55,541 bases of DNA from Ruminococcus sp. (GCA_017543335.1 JAFYGE010000057.1:1-55541), one strand, 5' to 3'; positions 25,315 to 34,207 are shown, counted from the first letter of the stretch. Program-made: numbers and translations. The notes: a model not told the origin generated them from the letters alone.

Positions 25315-26462
25315 TGAGACATCATCTTTATAATCCGGATTTCAAATTTGTGGTAGAACCTGAAAATTTTGATAAATATACAGATAGGGAACTCCTCCAG
25401 TACTGCCTTGGTGCTACTATGTATATGCCCGGAACAAAAGATTTTGCTCCGAAAATACTGTCCGGTGCAATGCCGGGACTTACAACCATAGTTCTTTGCT
25501 TTGAGGATGCCTGCCCTGAGGACAAAGTGCCGGAGGCTGAGGAAAATGTCCACAGACTTCTTGACACTGTAACAAATGCAGTTGACAGCGGTCAGCTCGC
25601 ACCGGAAAAAGTGCCGCTCATCTTTGTAAGAATACGAAATCTTGAGCAGTTCAAGCATTTTGGCGAAGCTCTTACAAAGAATCAGGTGCGTTCACTTGCA
25701 GGTATAAACTTCCCTAAGTTCAACGCAGAGAACGGTTATGAATATTACGCTTACCTTCGTGACCTCAATGACAGATTCGGCGAGATACTCTACGGTATGC
25801 CGATAATCGAGGACCCGGAAGTTGCTTACAAAGAGTGCAGACTCACTCAGCTTGTCGGCATAAAGAAAATACTCGACAAGTACCATGACCTCGTACTTCA
25901 GGTGCGTGTGGGCGGTACAGATTTCTCATCTGTATTCGGCGTAAGAAGAGGCGTTGACTATTCTATATATGACATTATGACAGTTCGTGAGTGTCTTTCA
26001 GACATCATGAATGTGTGCGGAAGAAATAATGATTATGTAATTTCCGGCCCTGTATGGGAGTACTTCCGTGCTCCTAAGGAGCTTATGTTTGAAGAGCTTC
26101 CAAAGCACAGCCTTGAAGATTACCTTATGAAGCGTATTCCTATCGTAAATAATGAAATAGACGGACTTCTCAGAGAAGTTATACTCGATAAGGCAAACGG
26201 CTTTATCGGAAGAACAGTCATCCACCCGACTCATGTTAAGTTTGTAAATGCATTAATGGCTGTAACTAAGGAAGAATACGACGATGCCTGCATGATACTC
26301 GGTCATAAGGAAGGCGGAGTGCTCAAGGGCACAGGTGCAAATAAGATGAACGAGGTCAAGCCGCATACAAACTGGGCAATGAAGATATGTATGAGAGCAA
26401 GAGCATTCGGCGTTATAGAGAATGAACATTCATACATCAAGCTTTTTGCCGTTAATGAGTAA
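25314..26462 (+). CDS. CitE/HpcH-HpaI-like C-C bond lyase
   Basis: A 382-residue TIM-barrel lyase of the HpcH/HpaI aldolase - citrate lyase beta superfamily. It has the opening RHHLYNPDF, LGATMYMPGTKDFAP, the metal/substrate motifs VLCFEDACPEDKV and FVRIRN, GMPIIEDPEVA, RVGGTDFSSVFGVRRG and GRTVIHPTHVKFVNALM. This 380-residue type (PF15617-like) is best known from tellurite-resistance-associated biosynthetic operons. It would make or break a carbon-carbon bond between an oxo-acid and an acyl unit, for example citramalate- or malate-like products. No Ter genes are nearby. It lies between the TIM-barrel gene and the fumarase-like pair. Confidence 0.8.
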   Translation: MRHHLYNPDFKFVVEPENFDKYTDRELLQYCLGATMYMPGTKDFAPKILSGAMPGLTTIVLCFEDACPEDKVPEAEENVHRLLDTVTNAVDSGQLAPEKVPLIFVRIRNLEQFKHFGEALTKNQVRSLAGINFPKFNAENGYEYYAYLRDLNDRFGEILYGMPIIEDPEVAYKECRLTQLVGIKKILDKYHDLVLQVRVGGTDFSSVFGVRRGVDYSIYDIMTVRECLSDIMNVCGRNNDYVISGPVWEYFRAPKELMFEELPKHSLEDYLMKRIPIVNNEIDGLLREVILDKANGFIGRTVIHPTHVKFVNALMAVTKEEYDDACMILGHKEGGVLKGTGANKMNEVKPHTNWAMKICMRARAFGVIENEHSYIKLFAVNE

Positions 26463-26480
26463 TATATAGTTGGTGATGAT

Positions 26481-26990
26481 ATGAGCATTGATATAAAAAC
26501 CCCTATTTCAAAAGAGGATATAGCCGGACTTAAAGTCGGTGATACTATATCCATATCAGGCTATATTTTTTGCGGAAGAGATGCAGTCCTTCCGAAGATA
26601 GTCGCACTTGCCAAAGAGGGAAAACTCGCTGAACATGGTATTGACCTTGAAGGAAGTGTTATATTCCATACTGCTGTAAGTCCGGCTGGTGTCGGACCTA
26701 CATCCAGTAATAAACTGGAGATAGAAAGCAGTATCGCACCGCTTTCTGAGTACGGTGTAAGACTCCACCTCGGAAAAGGTGAGATACACAAGGAAACTAT
26801 CGCTGCACTTGATAAATTCGGTTCTGTGTATGCGGTCATCCCACCGGTAACCGCTCTGCTGGAAGCTAAGACAACAGAAAAGAAACTCGTTGCCTTTCCG
26901 GAACTTGGTATGGAAGCTTTCTATGCACTTAAAGTTGAAGGTTATCCGGCTATTATAGCCGCTGCACACGGAAGGAGTATTTATGAGTGA
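26481..26990 (+). CDS. Class I fumarase/tartrate dehydratase beta-subunit-like protein
   Basis: A 169-residue protein of the FumA C-terminal (beta subunit) family of oxygen-sensitive hydro-lyases. Motifs are GDTISISGYIFCGRDAVLPK, VIFHTAVSPAGVGPTSSNKL (equivalent to the usual GPTTS.RM), GVRLHLGKGEIHKE and ELGMEAFYALKVEGYPAI. The methionine-arginine pair normally after GPTTS is replaced by KL, which may reflect another substrate. Its end overlaps the alpha-subunit gene by 8 nt, so the two are made together. The order beta then alpha is reversed relative to the common alpha-beta order. Confidence 0.8.
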   Translation: MSIDIKTPISKEDIAGLKVGDTISISGYIFCGRDAVLPKIVALAKEGKLAEHGIDLEGSVIFHTAVSPAGVGPTSSNKLEIESSIAPLSEYGVRLHLGKGEIHKETIAALDKFGSVYAVIPPVTALLEAKTTEKKLVAFPELGMEAFYALKVEGYPAIIAAAHGRSIYE

Positions 26991-27843
26991 TATAAATTAC
27001 GATCAGATCATCGAAAAAGTAAAAAATACTCTCGTAACAGCCGGCTCAACATTCCGTCCGGATAAGAAAGAAGCCTATAAGAAGGCTATTGAGTCAGAGA
27101 GTAATGAAAAAGCAAAATGGGTGCTTCAGACTATACTCGATAACGCAGAGGCTGCTGAAGAAAACCGCAGTCCGCTTTGTGACGACTCAGGTATTCCGCA
27201 TATGGTACTGGAGGTTGGTCCGGACGCTGTTGTTACAGGAAGAACTCTCGATGCTATACGTGAAGGCATCGCTCAGGGACTCAGAGCACTTCCCGGACGT
27301 CCTATGGGTATCATGGGAAATGACTCTCAGCGTATCGATCAGTCAGGCGGACTTGACCCTGATTCAGCCGGAGTTAAACCGGCTCCTATACTTATAAGAA
27401 ATACTGAGGATAACGTTCTCAGACTTCATATCATGATGTTTGGAGGAGGTCCTGCGATACGTGCAAAGACTTATCGTGTGTTCCATAAGCATAACACTCA
27501 GACTGTTATAGATGAGATAGTAAACTGGGCAACAGAATCTACTGCTCAGCTTGGATGTACTCCGTGTACTCTCGGAGTTGGTGTTGGCAGATCACATTTT
27601 GAAGCCGCTTCTATGATGCTTCAGGCTCTCGTTGACGGCAACCATAATGTCCAGAGCGAAATGGAGCAGGAGATAACAAGAAGAGTAAACGAAGCAAATA
27701 TAGGTCCTCTCGGACTTAAAGGCGATACCACTGTTATTTCAACATTTATGAAGGTCGGACCTCAGAGAGCAAGCGGCGTAAGAGTTGTATGTATGAGACC
27801 ATGCTGCTGCTTTGAACCGAGAATTGCTACAGTTGAACTGTAA
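26983..27843 (+). CDS. Class I fumarase/tartrate dehydratase alpha-subunit-like protein
   Basis: A 286-residue [4Fe-4S] hydro-lyase alpha subunit. Expected cluster cysteines are in PLCDDSG, LGCTPCTLGVGVG and the C-terminal RVVCMRPCCCFEPR, which is unusually cysteine-rich. Other typical parts are AGVKPAPILIRN and NIGPLGLKGDTTVISTFMKV. With the beta protein it should form an (alpha-beta)2 dehydratase acting on malate, tartrate, citramalate/mesaconate or a relative. GGAGTA within the beta gene serves as ribosome site. It is the last of the seven-gene small-acid cassette. Oxygen-labile clusters fit an anaerobe. Confidence 0.85.
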   Translation: MSDINYDQIIEKVKNTLVTAGSTFRPDKKEAYKKAIESESNEKAKWVLQTILDNAEAAEENRSPLCDDSGIPHMVLEVGPDAVVTGRTLDAIREGIAQGLRALPGRPMGIMGNDSQRIDQSGGLDPDSAGVKPAPILIRNTEDNVLRLHIMMFGGGPAIRAKTYRVFHKHNTQTVIDEIVNWATESTAQLGCTPCTLGVGVGRSHFEAASMMLQALVDGNHNVQSEMEQEITRRVNEANIGPLGLKGDTTVISTFMKVGPQRASGVRVVCMRPCCCFEPRIATVEL

Positions 27844-27858
27844 GCCCGGAGGTAGACC

Positions 27859-29079
27859 GTGGTAATATGTAAAAATAAATTCAGATTACACATAAATGAA
27901 GAATTCATTTACATTCTGGCATTCGGACTGTATTTTTTTGCTGAGTACTACCGCTCGACCATGTTCTTCCATACTTTTCCTACATTTTTTTTAGGTCCTA
28001 TGAAAGCTATGGCTACGGGATTGCTTATACTGAAATGTGTTATACACGATCAGTATAAGATGAAAAGATTCCTTACCATAGCATCGTCAATATTACTGTC
28101 GCTGCTTATAACGTTTAAATCGGAATATGCCCATGTGTTTTCAACGATGCTGTTTATAATATCGGCACAGGGAGTAAATTTCGATAATATGCTGAAATGT
28201 ACGCTGTACATAGGCTTGACTTTAACAGTTATATCAGTAGCAGCTTCACAAGTCGGAATAATACCTGATCTTGTTTATTACAGAGATAACGGAAGTATAC
28301 GTCATTCATTCGGTACGATATATCCGACGGACTTTGCTGCTCATATTTTCTATCTTGCACTTACGTTCTTCTATCTGCAAAGAGGAAAATTATGCTTCAA
28401 GCACATATGTATTATACTGTTTCTCATAGTGTTCCTTGATGTGTTATGCGATACAAGACTTACTGAACTGCAATTGACCTTTTTATTGTTAGCTGCATTA
28501 TTATACAAAAGAGCATATGTAAAGGAAAAGATAAGCTTGTTCTACAAAATAGCTATTCCTGCGGCAATGCCTGTATGTGCCTTTATTTCTATAATGATAT
28601 GTAAACTGTATGATAAAAAAGACCCGACTTGGAAGATGCTGAACTCGATCGTTTCAAGAAGACTTGAATACGGTAATAACTCGCTGAACGATAATAAGGT
28701 CAATCTCTTCGGAAGATTTATCGAGCAGAACGGAAGCGGAGGAACTGTTGATAATATGTATCAGAGAAATCTCGAATATACATTTATCGATATCTCTTAT
28801 ATGAGAGTTCTTCTTATGTACGGACTTGTAATGTTCGTGATAGTTCTTACAGTCTATCCGGCACTTTGTGTCATAAGAATGAAAAAAGGCGACCTGCTTC
28901 TTCCAATGTGTTTCTTTGTAATAGCTGTTTCAAGTATGATAGATCATCATCTGATAGATTTTGCTTATAACACGTTTATACTTTGTCTGTTTATGAATAA
29001 ATATAATCCTGTTGCTGATAGGATGATAGAAAAAGCAGTTCCGAAAAAAAGAAGATTCAGGATACGTTTAAAAGCGTAA
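27859..29079 (+). CDS. Wzy-like O-antigen/capsule polymerase
   Basis: A 406-residue polytopic membrane protein with about ten or eleven hydrophobic segments (for example FIYILAFGLYFFAEYY, IASSILLSLLITF and VLTVYPALCVI) and a large soluble loop around residues 255-320, the usual Wzy layout. Sequence conservation in this family is low, so assignment rests on topology and location just before the flippase. It would polymerise lipid-linked repeat units on the outer membrane face. The start is GTG 27859 with CCGGAGG in front. A hairpin of the interspersed repeat follows its stop. Confidence 0.7.
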   Translation: MVICKNKFRLHINEEFIYILAFGLYFFAEYYRSTMFFHTFPTFFLGPMKAMATGLLILKCVIHDQYKMKRFLTIASSILLSLLITFKSEYAHVFSTMLFIISAQGVNFDNMLKCTLYIGLTLTVISVAASQVGIIPDLVYYRDNGSIRHSFGTIYPTDFAAHIFYLALTFFYLQRGKLCFKHICIILFLIVFLDVLCDTRLTELQLTFLLLAALLYKRAYVKEKISLFYKIAIPAAMPVCAFISIMICKLYDKKDPTWKMLNSIVSRRLEYGNNSLNDNKVNLFGRFIEQNGSGGTVDNMYQRNLEYTFIDISYMRVLLMYGLVMFVIVLTVYPALCVIRMKKGDLLLPMCFFVIAVSSMIDHHLIDFAYNTFILCLFMNKYNPVADRMIEKAVPKKRRFRIRLKA

Positions 29080-29083
29080 GTTT

Positions 29084-29127
29084 AACACCGCACAAAGACC
29101 ATATATAGCCTTTGTGCGGTATTGCCT
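29084..29127. repeat. Interspersed inverted repeat, copy B, terminator-like
   Basis: Perfect 11-bp stem ACCGCACAAAG / CTTTGTGCGGT (29087-29097 with 29110-29120), then ATTGCCTAAAAAG. It matches the hairpin at 44841-44876 over the stem and shares GTATTGCC with the copy at 8806-8851. It lies between wzy-like and wzx-like genes and could attenuate transcription. Confidence 0.75.
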
Positions 29128-29159
29128 AAAAAGAAATTGAAAAGAGAGAAATAAAAATA

Positions 29160-30614
29160 ATGGCGAAACAAAAGTCAGTAAAATTTAATTTTATAATGGA
29201 GTCGATATTAACTATGTCGACTTTCATTTTTCCTCTTATAACTTTTCCTTATGTAACGAGGATACTTGGTGCAAATGGTACCGGAAAAGTTGCGTTTGCA
29301 ACTTCGATAATATCCTATTTTAATATCATTGCTCAGCTTGGTATACCAAAGTATGGAATCAGAGCCTGTGCTAAGGTGAGGGATGACAAAGAGAAGCTTA
29401 CACGAACAGCTCACGAGCTTCTTATCATCAATATAGTTATGAGCCTTATTTCGTATCTGCTTCTCGCATCAGCAATAATACTGATACCGAAATTAAGACA
29501 CGAGAAATTACTGTATATTATAATCAGCTTCACGATATTATTCAATACAATAGGAATGGAGTGGCTGTATAAAGCTCTTGAGCAGTATGCTTATATCACT
29601 GTAAGATCGATAATCTTCAAGTTCATAGCGTTGCTTTCTATGTTTATGTTTGTAAGACATGAAGGCGATTATCAGATATACGGAGCAGTATCCATACTTG
29701 CAGCATCAGCTTCAAATATATTCAACTTTATCCATGTTCATAAGTATATAAGCATGAAGCCTGTGGGGAATTATAATTATCGTCAGCACCTTAAAGCAGT
29801 AGCAGTATTTTTCGCAATGGCTTGTGCGACGACTATATATACTCACCTTGATACTGTAATGCTCGGCTTTATGAAAACAGACGATGATGTAGGTTACTAC
29901 AATGCGGCTGTAAAGATAAAAGTCATACTGGTAAGCATTGTTACTTCGCTTGGAACAGTTCTTCTTCCGAGAGTATCTTATTATATACAGCAGGGAAAGA
30001 CAGAGGAGTTCAGAAAGATAACAAGAAAAGCTCTGAATTTTGTTATGCTCATTGCAACTCCGCTCACTGTATACTTTATCATGTTTGCAAAAGCAGGAAT
30101 ACTCTTCCTTTCGGGTAAGAATTTTTACGATTCTATAGTGCCTATGCAGCTTATAATGCCGACGCTTATACTGATAGGTCTTTCAAATATCACCGGAATA
30201 CAGGTGCTTGTACCGCTTGGAAAGGAAAAAGTAGTTCTATACTCCGAGATCGCCGGAGCTGTAGTTGATCTGGCACTTAATGCGATACTGATACCGTTTA
30301 TGGCATCATCCGGTGCAGCAATAGGCACTCTTGTAGCTGAATTTGTAGTCCTTGCTTATCAGTATAACGCACTTAAAGATCAGCTTTCGGAAGATCTGAA
30401 AAAAATACACTATTTCAAGATATTAGCGGCGATAGCAGCCGGCTCGCTTGGTTCAGTTTGGGTACTCTGGCTGGGACTCGGCAGCTTCCTTACACTTCTT
30501 ATATCTTCAGTTATTTTCTTCGGATTATACGGAGTGACACTTCTCATATTAAAAGAAAAGCTTGTTAATGAGATCTTTGAACAGGTAATTGGAAAGATCA
30601 AAAAACGTTTTTAA
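29160..30614 (+). CDS. Wzx-like polysaccharide flippase
   Basis: A 484-residue membrane protein of the MOP/PST exporter superfamily with 12-14 predicted helices. Typical are the N-terminal STFIFPLITFPYVTRILGANGTG and FATSIISYFNIIAQLGIPKYGIRA, and the middle YTHLDTVMLGFMKTDDDVGYYNAAVKI (two charged positions facing the lumen). Length is usual for RfbX/Wzx. It moves undecaprenyl-linked repeat units across the membrane. GAGAG precedes the ATG. The glf gene follows with its ribosome site overlapping this stop. Confidence 0.9.
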   Translation: MAKQKSVKFNFIMESILTMSTFIFPLITFPYVTRILGANGTGKVAFATSIISYFNIIAQLGIPKYGIRACAKVRDDKEKLTRTAHELLIINIVMSLISYLLLASAIILIPKLRHEKLLYIIISFTILFNTIGMEWLYKALEQYAYITVRSIIFKFIALLSMFMFVRHEGDYQIYGAVSILAASASNIFNFIHVHKYISMKPVGNYNYRQHLKAVAVFFAMACATTIYTHLDTVMLGFMKTDDDVGYYNAAVKIKVILVSIVTSLGTVLLPRVSYYIQQGKTEEFRKITRKALNFVMLIATPLTVYFIMFAKAGILFLSGKNFYDSIVPMQLIMPTLILIGLSNITGIQVLVPLGKEKVVLYSEIAGAVVDLALNAILIPFMASSGAAIGTLVAEFVVLAYQYNALKDQLSEDLKKIHYFKILAAIAAGSLGSVWVLWLGLGSFLTLLISSVIFFGLYGVTLLILKEKLVNEIFEQVIGKIKKRF

Positions 30615-30627
30615 AGGAGCGATGAAA

Positions 30628-31740
30628 ATGAAATATGATTATCTTATAGTCGGAGCAGGACTTTATGGTGCTGTATTTGCCCGTGAAGCAGTAAATGCAG
30701 GAAAGAAAGTGCTTGTAGTTGAAAAGCGTCCGCATATTGCAGGAAACGTTTACACAGAGGACGTTGAGGGAATAAATGTCCACAAGTACGGAGCTCATAT
30801 CTTCCACACCAATAATAAGAAGGTCTGGGAGTATATAACTAAGTTTGCAGAGTTCAACCGCTTCACAAACTCTCCTGTAGCAAATTATAAGGGCGAGCTC
30901 TATTCGCTTCCTTTCAATATGTACACCTTCAATAAGATGTGGGGAGTTGTTACTCCTGAGGAGGCTGCTGCTAAGATAGAGGAGCAGCGTAAGGAAATAA
31001 AAGGTGAGCCGAAGAATCTTGAAGAGCAGGCTATCAGTCTGGTAGGACGTGACATCTACGAAAAGCTCATAAAGGGTTACACTGAGAAACAGTGGGGACG
31101 TGACTGCAAGGAGCTTCCTTCATTTATTATAAAGAGACTCCCTGTTCGTCTTACATTTGATAATAACTATTTCAATGCACTCTATCAGGGAATACCGGTT
31201 GGCGGATACACCAAAATGGTAGAAAATCTGCTTGATGGCATTGAAGTTAGACTTGATACCGATTACCTTAAAAACAAGCAGGAGCTTGATGAAATTGCTG
31301 ATAAGGTAGTGTATACAGGTCCTATCGATGCTTACTTTGATTTCAGTCTTGGTACACTCGAATACCGTTCAGTACGTTTTGAGAACGAGCTTCTTGATAT
31401 TCCTAATTATCAGGGAAATGCTGCTGTGAACTATACTGACCGTGAAACTCCGTGGACTCGTATAATCGAGCATAAATGGTTTGAATTCGGTAAGGACAAG
31501 GACGGAAATGATATTCCAAAGACCGTTATAAGCCGTGAGTACAGCTCTGAGTGGAAGCCGGGCGATGAACCATACTATCCGGTCAATGACGAGAAAAATG
31601 GTGCCCTTTATGCTGAGTACAAAAAGCTTGCTGATAAAGAGCAGAATATGATATTCGGCGGAAGACTCGGTGAATATAAGTATTACGATATGGATGCTGT
31701 TATTGCTTCTGCACTTGACATGGCTGAGAGAGAATTATAA
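30628..31740 (+). CDS. glf: UDP-galactopyranose mutase
   Basis: A 370-residue flavoenzyme converting UDP-galactopyranose to UDP-galactofuranose. The FAD site is YDYLIVGAGLYGAVFAREA with KVLVVEKRPHIAGN; then HKYGAHIFHTNNKKVWEY, NYKGELYSLPFNMYTFNKMW, GYTEKQWGRD and GGRLGEYKYYDMDAVI. Length matches the bacterial enzyme. AAAGGAG lies 8 nt before ATG 30628; the upstream ATG 30622 is too close to it. With galE it implies galactofuranose in the polysaccharide. A terminator follows. Confidence 0.95.
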   Translation: MKYDYLIVGAGLYGAVFAREAVNAGKKVLVVEKRPHIAGNVYTEDVEGINVHKYGAHIFHTNNKKVWEYITKFAEFNRFTNSPVANYKGELYSLPFNMYTFNKMWGVVTPEEAAAKIEEQRKEIKGEPKNLEEQAISLVGRDIYEKLIKGYTEKQWGRDCKELPSFIIKRLPVRLTFDNNYFNALYQGIPVGGYTKMVENLLDGIEVRLDTDYLKNKQELDEIADKVVYTGPIDAYFDFSLGTLEYRSVRFENELLDIPNYQGNAAVNYTDRETPWTRIIEHKWFEFGKDKDGNDIPKTVISREYSSEWKPGDEPYYPVNDEKNGALYAEYKKLADKEQNMIFGGRLGEYKYYDMDAVIASALDMAEREL

Positions 31741-31746
31741 TGACTA

Positions 31747-31774
31747 TGAGCATATTCCAACAGGGGTATGCTCA
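31747..31774 (+). terminator. Terminator after glf
   Basis: TGAGCATA / TATGCTCA (31747-31754 with 31767-31774), loop of 12 nt, followed by TTTTGTT. Confidence 0.75.
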
Positions 31775-31789
31775 TTTTGTTATGTCCGC

Positions 31790-31818
31790 TTGACAAAGTA
31801 CCCGTATTGAATTATAAT
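31790..31818 (+). promoter_or_regulatory. Perfect consensus promoter before galE
   Basis: TTGACA (31790-31795), 17 nt, TATAAT (31813-31818). It starts a separate galE - pfk transcript. Confidence 0.9.
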
Positions 31819-31865
31819 ATTATCATAGGTATTGTGCTTTGAAAAAAGCAGATTGTGAGGTTACT

Positions 31866-32885
31866 ATGAAAAAAATATTGCTTGCAGGCGGAGCAGGATA
31901 TATCGGCTCCCATACAGCGGTAGAACTTCTGAATTCAGGCTATGAAGTCGTTATCGCAGATAATTATTCAAACAGCTGTCCGGAAGCTGTTAAACGAGTT
32001 GAGGAAATAACCGGAAAATCCGTGAAAACTTACGAGGTCGACATTAAGGACAAAGATAAGCTGGAAGCAGTATTCAGCGAAAATGACATTGACGCTGTTA
32101 TACATTTTGCCGGACTTAAAGCTGTTGGTGAATCCGTAGCAAAGCCGGTGCTTTATTATAGAAATAATATCGATACAACTCTCTCTCTCCTTGAATGTAT
32201 GGAGAAGTACGGAGTAAAGAATATCATATTCTCGTCAAGTGCGACTGTATATGGTGAGGAAAATCCTGTACCATATACTGAGGAAATGAAAAGAGGCACC
32301 TGCACTAACCCTTACGGCTGGACTAAGGTAATGATGGAGCAGATACTCGAAGATGCTGCTAAAGCTGACAGCGAGCTTTCTGTTGTACTTCTCAGATATT
32401 TCAATCCTATCGGTGCACATGAGTCCGGTAAGATAGGTGAGGACCCTCAGGGTATCCCTAATAACCTTATGCCGTATGTTGCTCAGGTAGCAGTTGGCAG
32501 ACGTGAAAAACTCACTATATTCGGCAAGGATTATGATACTCCGGACGGTACTTGCCGCCGTGACTATATCCATGTAGTGGACCTCGCAAAAGGTCACGTT
32601 AAGGCTATAGATTACATCCTCGGACATGACGGTGTTGAGGTATTCAACCTCGGTACAGGCACTCCTTACAGCGTTACTGAAATAGTCGAGACTTTTGAGA
32701 AAGTCAATGACATAAAGATAAACCACGTTTACGGCGACAGAAGACCCGGAGATCTTCCTGAAAGTTATGCAAATGCAGATAAGGCTCTGAAGATACTCGG
32801 TTGGAAGACTGAAAAGACTCTTGCTGATATGTGCCGTGATACATGGAACTGGCAGAAGAATAATCCTAATGGATATAAAGCTTGA
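31866..32885 (+). CDS. galE: UDP-glucose 4-epimerase
   Basis: A 339-residue extended SDR enzyme interconverting UDP-glucose and UDP-galactose. The NAD site is ILLAGGAGYIGSHTAVELL; the catalytic site is IIFSSSATVYGE with Ser/Thr and NPYGWTKVMMEQ (Tyr, Lys). RRDYIHVVDLAKGHVKA and the length are those of GalE. ATG 31866 is preceded by GTGAGG; a TTG at 31839 in frame is not needed. It feeds Glf with UDP-galactose. It is followed 27 nt later by phosphofructokinase, an uncommon pairing. Confidence 0.95.
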   Translation: MKKILLAGGAGYIGSHTAVELLNSGYEVVIADNYSNSCPEAVKRVEEITGKSVKTYEVDIKDKDKLEAVFSENDIDAVIHFAGLKAVGESVAKPVLYYRNNIDTTLSLLECMEKYGVKNIIFSSSATVYGEENPVPYTEEMKRGTCTNPYGWTKVMMEQILEDAAKADSELSVVLLRYFNPIGAHESGKIGEDPQGIPNNLMPYVAQVAVGRREKLTIFGKDYDTPDGTCRRDYIHVVDLAKGHVKAIDYILGHDGVEVFNLGTGTPYSVTEIVETFEKVNDIKINHVYGDRRPGDLPESYANADKALKILGWKTEKTLADMCRDTWNWQKNNPNGYKA

Positions 32886-32912
32886 AAATACGACATAATG
32901 AAAGGGAAAAAT

Positions 32913-34130
32913 ATGATCAATATTGCTGTAGCACAGTCAGGCGGTCCGACTTGTGCAATTAATGCTTCACTTGTAGGTGTTTTTAAGGAATCACTCAAAG
33001 TTCCGAAAATTGATGCTATATTCGGTTCGATAAACGGAATAGAGGGTATCATCGACAATCATCTTGTTGATATGAAATCAATGATACTTACAAATGCAGA
33101 TATAGAGCTTCTCAGACAGACTCCTTCAACAGTTCTTGGTTCTTGCAGATATAAGCTTCCGGACTGGAGAGAAGATGAAGAAGTATACAAGAAGATAGTT
33201 GATACTTTCAAGCAGAGAAATATAGGAGCTTTCTTCTATATCGGCGGAAACGACTCTATGGATACTGTTAACAAGCTCTCTGAGTACGTCTATGAGCAGG
33301 GACTTGACGTAAAGATAATCGGTATCCCTAAGACTATCGACAATGACCTTTGCATAACAGACCATACCCCCGGATTTGGCTCAGCTGCAAAGTACGTTGC
33401 AACTACTATGCATGAGATAACCCGTGACAGTATCGTATACAGCATCCCGTCTGTTACTATCGTTGAGATAATGGGACGTCACGCAGGTTGGCTCACAGCT
33501 TCAAGTGCGGTTCTTCACGCTATGGGTGAGACTGCTCCGCATCTTGTATATGTGCCGGAGATAAAATTCTCGCTTGAAAGATTCCTTGCTGATGTAAGAC
33601 AGGAAATGTCCAAGCATAAGGCAGTTATCGTGGCAGTGTCAGAAGGTATTGAAGTTCCTGAGGGAGTTCAGTCCGGAGTTGTGGATAACTTTGGTCACAA
33701 GTATCTGTCTGGTATAGGCAAATATCTTGAAGAAATAGTCAGAAACGAGATAGGCTGCAAGGTTCGTTCAGTCGAGCTCAATGTTATGCAGCGTTGTTCA
33801 TCTCATGTTGGCTCAAAGACTGATATTGACGAGGCTGAAGCTATAGGTGCAGCCGGAGTTCGTTGTGCACTTGAAGGAAATACCGGAAAAGTAATGGTAT
33901 TCAAGAGAGTTTCTGATACTCCTTATACAGTAGTTATAGATACTGCTGCTGCAAATGAGATAGCAAACAACGAAAAGCCGCTGCCAAGAAAATACATAAA
34001 TTCAGCAGGAAATAATATAAGGGATTTCGCAATAGACTACTTCATGCCGCTTATACAGGGCGACCTCCAGTTAGTGACAGAGCACGGTATACCGAAACAT
34101 TTCGCTATACACGAGTCGGTTTTGAAATAA
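32913..34130 (+). CDS. 6-phosphofructokinase, probably pyrophosphate-dependent
   Basis: A 405-residue group II phosphofructokinase. GGNDSMDT has Asp where ATP enzymes have GGDGS glycine, and PKTIDNDL has the Lys of PPi-dependent enzymes in place of PGTIDND. Other conserved parts are AQSGGPTCAINASL, IMGRHAGWLTASSA and YVPEIKF. I therefore call it PPi-dependent from these two residues. It interconverts fructose 6-phosphate and fructose 1,6-bisphosphate, so it could link glycolysis with sugar nucleotide supply. AAAGGG precedes ATG 32913. A strong terminator follows. Confidence 0.85.
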   Translation: MINIAVAQSGGPTCAINASLVGVFKESLKVPKIDAIFGSINGIEGIIDNHLVDMKSMILTNADIELLRQTPSTVLGSCRYKLPDWREDEEVYKKIVDTFKQRNIGAFFYIGGNDSMDTVNKLSEYVYEQGLDVKIIGIPKTIDNDLCITDHTPGFGSAAKYVATTMHEITRDSIVYSIPSVTIVEIMGRHAGWLTASSAVLHAMGETAPHLVYVPEIKFSLERFLADVRQEMSKHKAVIVAVSEGIEVPEGVQSGVVDNFGHKYLSGIGKYLEEIVRNEIGCKVRSVELNVMQRCSSHVGSKTDIDEAEAIGAAGVRCALEGNTGKVMVFKRVSDTPYTVVIDTAAANEIANNEKPLPRKYINSAGNNIRDFAIDYFMPLIQGDLQLVTEHGIPKHFAIHESVLK

Positions 34131-34136
34131 AATCAC

Positions 34137-34163
34137 AAAGCACAGCCTTTATGACTGTGCTTT
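34137..34163 (+). terminator. Terminator after the phosphofructokinase gene
   Basis: AAAGCACAG / CTGTGCTTT (34137-34145 with 34155-34163), followed by more T. Confidence 0.9.
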
Positions 34164-34207
34164 TTTGTGAGGAGTTATTAATATTATTGTGAATATTATA
34201 TCAGTAC

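Noticed and set aside
23266-26462. Phosphonate biosynthesis cluster
   Set aside because: Only the decarboxylase-like protein fits. No PEP mutase motif was found in any protein of the window, including the two TIM-barrel proteins.
25314-26462. Tellurite-resistance (Ter) operon
   Set aside because: Only the lyase resembles that system; no TerD, TerC or other Ter proteins are present.
32235-32726. Long minus-strand open frame within galE
   Set aside because: It lies wholly antisense to a clear galE gene, has no ribosome site and shows no family resemblance.
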